NCBI GenBank assembly: GCA_021844725.1
Contig: JAKBSX010000006.1
Location: 1 to 19,148 of the forward strand
From: Actinomycetes bacterium
Lineage (GTDB): Bacteria > Actinomycetota > Acidimicrobiia > Acidimicrobiales > Acidimicrobiaceae
Length of the DNA: 19,148 bases
Direction: 5' to 3'
A program made the position numbers and the translations under genes. The notes beneath the pieces are model-generated. The model did not search any database. It saw only the letters and a list, made by a program, of their open reading frames with translations, and had not been told where the DNA came from. Positions 13,260 to 19,148 of the stretch are shown here, piece after piece; positions within the stretch are counted from its first letter, which is position 1; the number at the start of each line of letters is the position of its first letter.

Positions 13260-13435
13260 CAATGACGCCTACCAATAGCACAACAACAAATCGCGTTTTC
13301 GTCTTCGAGCGAGTCGCGGTAGGCGTGTGTCCGTCCAAATGCAGGTACTAGTTCAAAGTTCCGCATCGGTGAGAAGCAGTAACGCCCTAGAGGCCTTACT
13401 AGTCAATAGCTCTACTTCAACATTTGATCTGGGTC

Positions 13436-13440
13436 GGAGG
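13436..13440 (+). promoter_or_regulatory. Shine-Dalgarno deciding the TTG start of the NuoH-like gene
   Basis: GGAGG lies eight bases before the TTG at 13449; no ATG or GTG fits the family N-terminus better. Confidence 0.7.
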
Positions 13441-13448
13441 ATCTTGAG

Positions 13449-14411
13449 TTGAACGCTATCGTACTCCAGATCATAAATCTGATTCAGGTTGGCATCGTTG
13501 TTCTCCTCTCGCCACTCGTCGCGGGCATCATAAATCGACTGAAGGCGATGGTGGAGTCGCGTCACGGGCCTTCGATATTCCAGCCGTACTACGATCTCTC
13601 AAAGCTCTTTCGCAAGGAGGTCGTTGTCCCAGAGCATGCATCGCTAATCTTCATACTCGCGCCATTTGTTTCATTCACCGCATATCTCGTGATAGCGTTG
13701 GTTGTTCCAGTGGTCACTCCTTACCCGCTACCCTACGGCATTCTGCTGGACCTCTTGGGTGGAGCGCTGATGTTTGGGCTTGCAGGTGTAGTGGGAATAA
13801 TTGCAGCGCTGGATGCAAAGACCAATTACACGTCGCTGGGCGCGAGCAGGAGCGCGTCATTTGCTGCGCTTGCAGAACCGACTTTGATAATGGTGTTCTT
13901 CGGGGTGGCTCTCATTAGCAGAACAAACAACCCGTACGTGACAAACAACACACTCGCTACATCCTCGTCCTGGTACTTGTCAGCCACTCATATTCTGGTA
14001 ACCTGCGCCTTTTTCATGCTCCTGTTATTCGAGACCGGTAGGCTCCCGGTAGAGAGCTCCGGACTGATGGAATTCGGGATGCTTGATGATGGCAAGGTAA
14101 TCGAACACTCTGGAAAACTGCTCGCGCTGTCCAGATGGGGTTCGCACATGAAGCAGTTTCTTCTGATGAGTGTGTTCCTCAATGTTTTCGCCATTCCGTG
14201 GTGGTTGTCAAGCAGTGTCACAATCACAGGAGCTCTCTATTCGACCGGGACTCTGTTCCTGAAGCTTCTCATGCTGATTGCCGTCATCGTAATCACGGAA
14301 GAATCCCTTGCAAAGCTGCGTCTCTTCAAGATACTCGATTTTCTCGCCATATCTTTCAGCCTGGGACTGCTTTCGGTAATCGCGTTCTTTCTCGTCGGCG
14401 GAGGAGTTTGA
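13449..14411 (+). CDS. hyfC: HyfC/HycD/NuoH-like membrane subunit of complex I-like (Ehr) complex
   Basis: This 320-residue polytopic protein (about eight helices) is the NuoH/HycD-type subunit that joins the redox module to the membrane pump arm and helps form the gated proton path. Hallmarks are SPLVAGIINRLKAMVESRHG with GPSIFQPYYDLSKLFRKE (about 21-57), matching the R-x-GPxxFQ-x-Y-D-x-KLxxKE element; LGASRSASFAALAEP; and the acidic loop FETGRLPVESSGLMEFG, corresponding to the E-x-GR(x)PVD...E motif of HycD (here E in place of the usual D). The TTG start has GGAGG eight bases upstream. It is the first gene of the operon; its stop is followed within eight bases by the HyfE-like gene. The similarity is clearly to the Hyf/Hyc type rather than to true complex I. 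Confidence 0.92.
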   Translation: MNAIVLQIINLIQVGIVVLLSPLVAGIINRLKAMVESRHGPSIFQPYYDLSKLFRKEVVVPEHASLIFILAPFVSFTAYLVIALVVPVVTPYPLPYGILLDLLGGALMFGLAGVVGIIAALDAKTNYTSLGASRSASFAALAEPTLIMVFFGVALISRTNNPYVTNNTLATSSSWYLSATHILVTCAFFMLLLFETGRLPVESSGLMEFGMLDDGKVIEHSGKLLALSRWGSHMKQFLLMSVFLNVFAIPWWLSSSVTITGALYSTGTLFLKLLMLIAVIVITEESLAKLRLFKILDFLAISFSLGLLSVIAFFLVGGGV

Positions 14412-14418
14412 AAAAGCA

Positions 14419-15075
14419 ATGATTGCGATTCCATTTGAAAATGAGTTCATCGCTTTCCTGGGAATACTGATAATCCTGTCAGCTCTCTACATGCAAGGTC
14501 AGTCGTTTATCGATCCAACGATTAGGGCAATCCTCGTTCAATCGTTTCTCCTTTCCGCACTGTTTGCAATACTTGCGATACAATCAGGGAACATTGAGCT
14601 GTTCTATCTTGCTATATTGACTGCCATAATGAGAGGATTCACTGTCCCAAGAATAATGCTGTATCAGGTCAGGAAGTTCAAGCACACTTTGCGAGAAACC
14701 GGCACCGGGCAGAGAGTGCCAGCGCTAATAATCATCGGAGTGATTATGATCATCATGGGTTACACGCTTTTCAGGACTATACTAGAGCCGTACATTCCAA
14801 ACTCGCAGGTCTCGGTTCCCTTCTCATTGATGCTGCTTGGATTTCTTCTGATCATAAGCAGAAGGAACGCACTGGTCCAGATGACTGGGTACGTCGAGGT
14901 TGAGAACGCGATCCTCTATGCTGGTGCCTTGATCACTCCTTCAATACCTTTGCTGATTGAATTCGCAGTTGTTCTGGACATTTTCGGCGTTGTGATAATC
15001 GGAGTAATTCTATCAGCCGAGCGAGACTTGTTTCACACTCTCGAACCTGCAGACATTGACCAGCTGAGTGGATGA
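14419..15075 (+). CDS. hyfE: HyfE-like membrane subunit (NuoK-like C-terminal part)
   Basis: The protein has 218 residues and about six or seven membrane helices. The C-terminal half has the NuoK-like signature: NALVQMTGYVEVENAIL (about 150-166, with E160 and E162) followed by LLIEFAVVLDIFGVVIIGVI, carrying E181 and D187 inside the membrane, matching the GFLxxENG...ELGxxxD layout of HyfE. These buried acids lie in the proton-conducting chain. A HyfE-type subunit is a marker of the Hyf and Ehr branch and is absent from ordinary complex I. The ATG is preceded by GGAGGAG (14400-14406), which overlaps the end of the upstream gene. Its TGA overlaps the next ATG (ATGA at 15072-15075), so translation is coupled. 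Confidence 0.88.
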   Translation: MIAIPFENEFIAFLGILIILSALYMQGQSFIDPTIRAILVQSFLLSALFAILAIQSGNIELFYLAILTAIMRGFTVPRIMLYQVRKFKHTLRETGTGQRVPALIIIGVIMIIMGYTLFRTILEPYIPNSQVSVPFSLMLLGFLLIISRRNALVQMTGYVEVENAILYAGALITPSIPLLIEFAVVLDIFGVVIIGVILSAERDLFHTLEPADIDQLSG

Positions 15076-16526
15076 GAATCTCGGATTCAACTATTCTGTT
15101 TGTGATACTGCTTGCGGCACCAGCAGCGGCAGCCGGAATTTCATTGCTCCCTCGCGAGGGCATAGAGATTCTCTCTTCATTGGTGGGTGCAGCTGTTGCC
15201 GTGATATCGTCAGGCCTCATCATTGGGATGAGAATCTCGGGGACTTTTGGTTATTTTTACTCAGACGGCCTGACGCAGGTCATGACGATAACAATAGCAT
15301 CGATATACCTGACATCGCTAGCTTACTCTGTCTTTTACATCAAACACACCAAAGAGCCTCTATTCAAATTCAGGTGGTACTACTCACTTGTAGATCTCTT
15401 TGTGTTTACGATGGTTCTCGCGGTTGTCGTCAACGATATTGGATTCATATGGATCGCCGTGGAAGCTACGACGGTCACGAGCGCTCTCTTGGTAGCGCTT
15501 GAGAAGGAACGTACCAGCGTCGAAGCAGCATGGAGGTACACTCTCATTGTTTCTGCAGGACTGGCAACTTCTCTACTTTCCGTAGTGTTCGTATATTATT
15601 CTCAGGGAACTCTCTCCATCTCAAGTCTAATCGGAAGATCAGTGGCAAACGTTCCGATCATGGCGCTTGCCGTTGGTTTTGCCCTAGTAGGATATGGAAC
15701 AAAGGCTGGGATCGCGCCGATGCATGCATGGCTTCCGGATGCGCACAGCGAGGCGCCGTCGCCCGTAAGCGCGATGTTTTCTGGCATTCTCCTTCCCACA
15801 TCGCTCTACGCATTTGCAAGAACATTCGGTCTGCTCCAAGGCAGTCTGGCTTTTGATTCAATGCGAAACCTCACAATTGGCTTTGGAATATTCACTGCTC
15901 TCGTTGCTGCAGTGATTCTGGGATATCAACGCAACTACAAACGAATGCTTGCGTATTCCAGCATGGAGAACATGGGGATAATACTGGTTGGTTTTGCTCT
16001 AGGCGGGGTGGGCGCGATTGGCGCGGTGATACAGATAGTTGCGCACGCTTTTGCCAAGTCATCTGCCTTCTACGAGTCTGGGAATATACTCGCTTCATAC
16101 AACAGCAAGAACATGTCTGAAGTTCAGGGCGTTGTGAATCGTTTGCGATCCACGGGATACTTGTTCTCGCTATCGGCACTGTCCGTTACTGGAGCTCCGC
16201 CATTCGGCGTGTTCATTGGTGAGTTTCTAATCCTGGCGCAGGCTGTAAACTCTGGAAATCTTCTGTTGGCAGCGCTTCTCGGGCTATCCTACGCTTACGC
16301 ATTCATCGCCCTAAACCGGCAATCAATAAAGATGATATTCGGATCAGGAGAAGAGAATGCGTCTGTTTCCATGGATTCGAATGCCCAAACACAGGAAATT
16401 GTAAGGGCTACAAAGGAAGATCGTCTTTCTCTAGTCATCCCTTTCATCAATCTCATCATCTCACTGGTGATAGGAATCTACATGATTCCCGTCCTGCTTC
16501 AAGCCGCGGTCTCGTTTGGATTGTGA
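15072..16526 (+). CDS. hyfF: HyfF/NuoM-like proton antiporter-type membrane subunit
   Basis: This 484-residue Mrp-antiporter-like subunit has about 13-14 helices. The conserved charged residues of the ion path are present: E131 in helix 5 (IWIAVEATTVTSALLV), K211 in helix 7 (YGTKAGIAPMHAWLPDAH), K290 (NYKRMLAYSSMENMG) and H325/K329 in the broken helix (HAFAKSSAFYESGN). APPFGVFIGEF (375-385) is also typical. The intact set argues for a functional proton or Na+ translocating subunit. A charged loop after about residue 420 (GEENASVSMDSNAQTQEI) faces the cytoplasm. It overlaps the genes on both sides by four bases (ATGA upstream, GTGA downstream). The ion coupled (H+ or Na+) is not decided by the sequence. 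Confidence 0.93.
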   Translation: MRISDSTILFVILLAAPAAAAGISLLPREGIEILSSLVGAAVAVISSGLIIGMRISGTFGYFYSDGLTQVMTITIASIYLTSLAYSVFYIKHTKEPLFKFRWYYSLVDLFVFTMVLAVVVNDIGFIWIAVEATTVTSALLVALEKERTSVEAAWRYTLIVSAGLATSLLSVVFVYYSQGTLSISSLIGRSVANVPIMALAVGFALVGYGTKAGIAPMHAWLPDAHSEAPSPVSAMFSGILLPTSLYAFARTFGLLQGSLAFDSMRNLTIGFGIFTALVAAVILGYQRNYKRMLAYSSMENMGIILVGFALGGVGAIGAVIQIVAHAFAKSSAFYESGNILASYNSKNMSEVQGVVNRLRSTGYLFSLSALSVTGAPPFGVFIGEFLILAQAVNSGNLLLAALLGLSYAYAFIALNRQSIKMIFGSGEENASVSMDSNAQTQEIVRATKEDRLSLVIPFINLIISLVIGIYMIPVLLQAAVSFGL

Positions 16527-17860
16527 GTAAGATCATGGTGCCGACGTTTGTAGAAAGAAGAAAAGGGGAAGAGCCCAAGGATTCAATCCAGCTCTCGACT
16601 CTCTTTGAGATAGATAGCGAGACGTTTGCCGTCTTGACAGACACGCAAAACAACAAGACGATTCTAAGTGACGCTCCGTCGGAACTGGGAGAAGAGGCTG
16701 GCCTTATGATGAGGGGTCAGGAAGCAGCTCCAGGGGTTCAGGTCGATCTGGATACCAAGAGCAAAATTGAAGGGTATGGCGTCTTCACGTTCTCGTATGG
16801 TCCAGTGACTTCAGGGATACCAGAAGCCGGCGGCTTTAGGTTTGTCACCTATGGAGAGAGAGTCACCAAGGTGATACCCATGATCAATTTCAAGAAGCGG
16901 GCTGTCGAACTGGCAGTAGTTGGGATGGATCCTGAAAACGCCTTGCTCATTCTAGAAAGGTCTGCGGGGAATTTCTCGGCTTCTTACTCCACGTGCTTTG
17001 TGACAGCAGTTGAGGATGCGCTCGGCATCGAGGTCCCGCAAGAAGCAAAGTGGACCAGGGCCGTTGCGATGGAGCTGGAGCGAATCTACAATCACCTGCA
17101 CGTGTTTGCAAGAGAAGCAGAGGCAGCCTCGCAGAACGTAGCTACAGCTCAAACCAGCGCCCTCATGGAACAGGTTTTGCGACTCAATGCAAAGTACTTC
17201 GGGCACAGGTATCTGTTTGGAGTAAATGATATCGGCGGAGTGAAATCTGGTCTTTCTGAAAAGGAAAAAAGAAACGAACTATTCCGTTCTTTGCGTTCGA
17301 TAACGAGTGAATTCTCGAAGATTATAGAGTACTTCCTGTCTTCAAGAATATTCTTGGATAGACTGCAGAACACAGCAAAGCTCTCAAAAGAAGATGCGCT
17401 CTCGCTGGGCGCGGTTGGGCCCGCAGCAAGAGGTTCTGGTTTCGATTGGGATGACCGGGTCACATTCCCTATCCAGCCCTACAACGACATTTTTGTGAAT
17501 GTTGAAACGGAAATCGGCACGGACACGATGGCAAGAATCATGGTCAGGATCAACGAGATTACTTCAAGCACTACGGTCATCCAAGAACTTTTGGACAAGA
17601 TGCCGTCTGACGGGATCAAATTCAAGACATCGAAACAACCTCGCCTTGATTTTTCATTGTGCAGGATAGAAAGTCCGAGCGGTGACTTGATTCAGGCAGT
17701 GCAGGTTGGGGAAAAAGGGAAAATCAAGAAGTTGCACATCAGACCATCTTCCCTTGCGAACTGGATGCCATTTGCAAAGAGCTTGGAGGGTAACGTCTTT
17801 ACCGATTTTCAATTTGCATTCGAAAGCTTCGGCCTAAACTACGCTGATTCAGACAGATGA
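16523..17860 (+). CDS. hyfG: HyfG/NuoD-like large subunit lacking all [NiFe] ligand cysteines (Ehr type)
   Basis: This 445-residue protein is homologous to the catalytic subunit of group 4 [NiFe] hydrogenases and to NuoD. The fold is recognisable: GPVTSGIPEAGGFRF (93-107) aligns with the GPxHPAxxEPxRF entry, VEDALGIEVPQEAKWTRAVA plus MELERIYNHLHV (163-194) with the conserved helix pair, and VGPAARGSG (298-306). The L1 CxxC (ERVCGICGFAHS in HycE) is here ERSAGNFSASYS: both cysteines are gone (A148, F151). The L2 DPCxxC near the end is replaced by GLNYADSDR, with N439 and D442 in the Cys positions. The only cysteines are C158 and C380. The chain stops at the Arg where maturation cleavage occurs in hydrogenases. 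The NuoC-like N-terminal domain of HycE appears reduced to about 85 residues. The start is GTG 16523 (GTGA overlap), with ATG 16535 as an alternative. It cannot hold a Ni-Fe site; the substrate is unknown. Confidence 0.92.
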   Translation: MSKIMVPTFVERRKGEEPKDSIQLSTLFEIDSETFAVLTDTQNNKTILSDAPSELGEEAGLMMRGQEAAPGVQVDLDTKSKIEGYGVFTFSYGPVTSGIPEAGGFRFVTYGERVTKVIPMINFKKRAVELAVVGMDPENALLILERSAGNFSASYSTCFVTAVEDALGIEVPQEAKWTRAVAMELERIYNHLHVFAREAEAASQNVATAQTSALMEQVLRLNAKYFGHRYLFGVNDIGGVKSGLSEKEKRNELFRSLRSITSEFSKIIEYFLSSRIFLDRLQNTAKLSKEDALSLGAVGPAARGSGFDWDDRVTFPIQPYNDIFVNVETEIGTDTMARIMVRINEITSSTTVIQELLDKMPSDGIKFKTSKQPRLDFSLCRIESPSGDLIQAVQVGEKGKIKKLHIRPSSLANWMPFAKSLEGNVFTDFQFAFESFGLNYADSDR

Positions 17861-17875
17861 ACGATTGATCGAAAA

Positions 17876-18682
17876 ATGGTAAAACTCTGGCTCCTTCGCG
17901 GATTGAGAAAAGGTATCATCACTACAAAGTACCCGGCAAAGAGTCCTACGCCAGAAGAGGTACCGCGGAGATCTTCTCCTCCGCATTCAACTGAATCATC
18001 AGACTGGGAAAAAGGGCGCGAGACATGTCCGACCGGCGCGATCGAAGCCGCATCTCCGAAAGAAGGCAGAATTGATATTGGCAAGTGCATTTACTGCCAG
18101 AAATGCTCTCAGGCAGGTTTTGCGTTTGAAAGTATCGGGAGTGATAGCCTTCAATCGTACTTTGCAGACTCTAGCAACACATCTAACGAGGAGTTGCTCA
18201 AGAGATATGAGCACGCTTGGAAGACGTTCAAGCGGTCATTTCACATTCTGATGGTCGACGTTGGTTCGTGCAACGCATGTAACTATGAAGTGCAGAACCT
18301 TTCAAATCCTTACTATGATCTTCATCGCTTGGGCATTTTCTTCACCAACTCTCCCAAACACGCCGATGCTCTAGTTGTCGTTGGCGCGCCTAACAAGGCG
18401 ATGGAAGGTGTACTCAAGCAGGTGTATGATAGCATTCCGGAACCGAAACTTGTCATTGCGGTTGGAGCATGCCCGATAAGCGGAGGTATATTCAAAGGAA
18501 CAGAGAGCTTTGTCTCTCCACTCCGGGAGATAATCAAAGTGGACGTGGAGATACCTGGATGTCCACCCAGCCCGATTCAGATCCTGCAAGGTCTGTTGAT
18601 GGCAATGGGAAAAGTAAAGCCGAACGGAGCTTCTGTTCATGACGAAAGAGGATCTCTGACTGAAAAGGAGGCAGTTGTCTAG
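17876..18682 (+). CDS. hyfI: Ferredoxin-NuoB/HyfI fusion: small [4Fe-4S] subunit of the Ehr-like complex
   Basis: This 268-residue protein joins two modules that are separate genes in E. coli (HyfH and HyfI). The N-terminal part holds one [4Fe-4S] ferredoxin site: C51 (CPTGAI) plus C71, C74, C77 (CIYCQKC). The other cluster of a two-cluster ferredoxin is lost; the last CP is replaced by AGF. The C-terminal NuoB/hydrogenase small-subunit module (about 121-245) has all four ligands of the proximal cluster: C132 and C135 (GSCNACNYEV), C199 (VGACPISGGIF) and C229 (PGCPPSP). It should pass electrons from a soluble donor towards the former active-site cavity in the large subunit. The C-terminal tail is charged and variable. 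ATG is 15 bases after the large-subunit stop. Residues about 17-48 are low in structure. Confidence 0.93.
   Translation: MVKLWLLRGLRKGIITTKYPAKSPTPEEVPRRSSPPHSTESSDWEKGRETCPTGAIEAASPKEGRIDIGKCIYCQKCSQAGFAFESIGSDSLQSYFADSSNTSNEELLKRYEHAWKTFKRSFHILMVDVGSCNACNYEVQNLSNPYYDLHRLGIFFTNSPKHADALVVVGAPNKAMEGVLKQVYDSIPEPKLVIAVGACPISGGIFKGTESFVSPLREIIKVDVEIPGCPPSPIQILQGLLMAMGKVKPNGASVHDERGSLTEKEAVV
18667..18671 (+). promoter_or_regulatory. Shine-Dalgarno for the HyfB-like gene
   Basis: GGAGG lies inside the end of the preceding gene, 12 bases before the TTG at 18684, and supports that non-ATG start. Confidence 0.55.
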
Positions 18683-18683
18683 C

Positions 18684-19148
18684 TTGCCCTCTGACCTGGC
18701 TGTTCTCACAGCGGCAACGTTCGTTCTGTTTGGCGGAGCAGCTTTGATGGGAATATTCTCCAAACGAGCCAGCTACTCTCTCGGCGTTGCAGCTTCTGCG
18801 GTAGGTGCGGCTCTTGCCTTGTCTGTTCTTGGCTCTGGCGTGACGTATACGCTAGATCTTTGGAACATTACCCCGGGCAACTCAGCTCAAATTGCAATCA
18901 CGCCGCTTAACTCGTTCTTTCTTCTGATATCTTGCCTAGTCTGGCTGGGAACCTGCGGCTATTCGATCAGCTACGATGACGACTATCCAAAGTCGCTTTC
19001 TTCGCTGTTGATCCTCACGATACTATCGATGACACTGATCCTCGTCGCAGGCGATGCAATACTCTTTCTCGTTGGATGGGAAACGATGACAATCGCGTCA
19101 TTTTTCATGATACTGCAGGGAAAGGGAAGCAAGAAAGGAGTATTGAAC
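18684..19148 (+). CDS. hyfB: HyfB/NuoL-like membrane subunit (5' part; runs off the window)
   Basis: An open frame of 155 codons runs from TTG 18684 to the end of the window with no stop; it begins one base after the previous stop. The translation is an antiporter-like membrane protein: helices at about 5-23, 33-51, 78-95 and 105-129. The GDAILFLVGWETMTIASFFM segment (123-142) is the helix 5 signature of HyfB/NuoL/MrpA-type subunits, with the conserved Glu at residue 133. It is probably a second ion-translocating subunit of the same complex; the complete protein in relatives is about 600-680 residues. The rest lies outside the window, so K-residues of later helices cannot be checked. Confidence 0.88.
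   Translation, partial: MPSDLAVLTAATFVLFGGAALMGIFSKRASYSLGVAASAVGAALALSVLGSGVTYTLDLWNITPGNSAQIAITPLNSFFLLISCLVWLGTCGYSISYDDDYPKSLSSLLILTILSMTLILVAGDAILFLVGWETMTIASFFMILQGKGSKKGVLN

Larger units (their letters stand above)
12781..13448. other. Long intergenic region upstream of the Hyf/Ehr-like operon
   Basis: This 668-base gap has no convincing intact gene. It holds a membrane-protein remnant (12935-13144), a TATA-rich tract (13156-13168), a perfect 19-bp palindrome (13241-13259), two copies of GTCCGTCC (13218-13225 and 13329-13336), two copies of TACTAGT (13346-13352 and 13397-13403), and the ribosome-binding site of the next gene. No structured RNA was recognised. Confidence 0.5.

Noticed and set aside
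13156..13338. 60-aa minus-strand ORF with a hydrophobic stretch (RFVVVLLVGVIVMQN)
   Set aside because: It starts with TTG without a ribosome-binding site, has a very basic remainder, and includes the palindrome and repeat words; more likely a chance frame in a regulatory gap, though a small membrane peptide cannot be excluded.
13449..19148. Operon as an active group 4 [NiFe] hydrogenase (formate hydrogenlyase-like)
   Set aside because: All four Ni-Fe ligand cysteines in the large subunit are replaced and no maturation endopeptidase tail exists, so H2 chemistry is not supported.
13449..19148. Operon as standard archaeal complex I (Nuo/Fpo)
   Set aside because: A HyfE-type subunit is present, the antiporter subunits and NuoH-like protein are of Hyf/Hyc type, and no separate NuoA, NuoJ, NuoI or NuoC genes occur between the subunits.

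Overview
The window looks like archaeal chromosome. Several genes start with TTG or GTG, TATA-like boxes lie upstream of many genes, some genes have strong Shine-Dalgarno sequences, and the gene families are typical of archaea: a sulfocyanin-like cupredoxin, VapBC, an AIR-synthase/HypE-like protein and a roadblock-like small protein. The protein families recall deep-branching Thaumarchaeota (Nitrososphaeria) or Thermoplasmata. That placement is inference only; no rRNA or ribosomal marker is present. I found no tRNA, rRNA or CRISPR array.

Layout. Positions 1-3290 hold a possible 54-aa minus-strand protein, an AIR-synthase/HypE-like gene, a minus-strand pair of unknown genes (the second apparently frameshifted) and a quinone-oxidoreductase-like MDR enzyme followed by a hairpin plus T-run terminator. 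Positions 3290-5270 are an accessory patch: two unknown minus-strand ORFs, a VapBC toxin-antitoxin pair with phased AATAT repeats in its promoter, and a decayed IS5-type transposase with at least three frameshifts. Positions 5270-9490 carry an ABM-like protein, a metal-dependent aromatic-acid decarboxylase-type amidohydrolase, a roadblock-like protein, two small minus-strand ORFs for an exported or membrane protein, an EamA/DMT permease and a four-helix membrane protein. Positions 9760-12780 carry a PAP2 phosphatase, a membrane-anchored sulfocyanin-like copper protein and a CDF zinc transporter. Positions 12781-13448 have no convincing intact gene; they hold a membrane-protein remnant, a TATA-like tract, a perfect 19-bp palindrome and short direct repeats.

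The most interesting region runs from 13449 to the end of the window. It is a tightly packed operon, with TGA/ATG and TGA/GTG overlaps, encoding a complex I-like membrane machine of the Hyf/Hyc (group 4 [NiFe] hydrogenase) type. The order is NuoH/HyfC-like, HyfE-like, HyfF antiporter-like, HyfG/NuoD-like large subunit, a ferredoxin-NuoB (HyfI) fusion, and a HyfB/NuoL-like subunit cut off by the window edge. The ion-pumping residues and the proximal [4Fe-4S] cysteines are intact. All four cysteines that would hold the Ni-Fe centre are replaced (A148, F151, N439, D442), and the protein ends exactly where a hydrogenase would be proteolytically matured. It is therefore not a hydrogenase but an energy-converting-hydrogenase-related (Ehr) complex: probably a redox-driven ion pump fed by one [4Fe-4S] cluster in the fused ferredoxin domain, with an unknown electron partner at the former active site. 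The HypE-like protein at the start of the window also lacks the terminal cysteine of true HypE, so it is not evidence for hydrogenase maturation.
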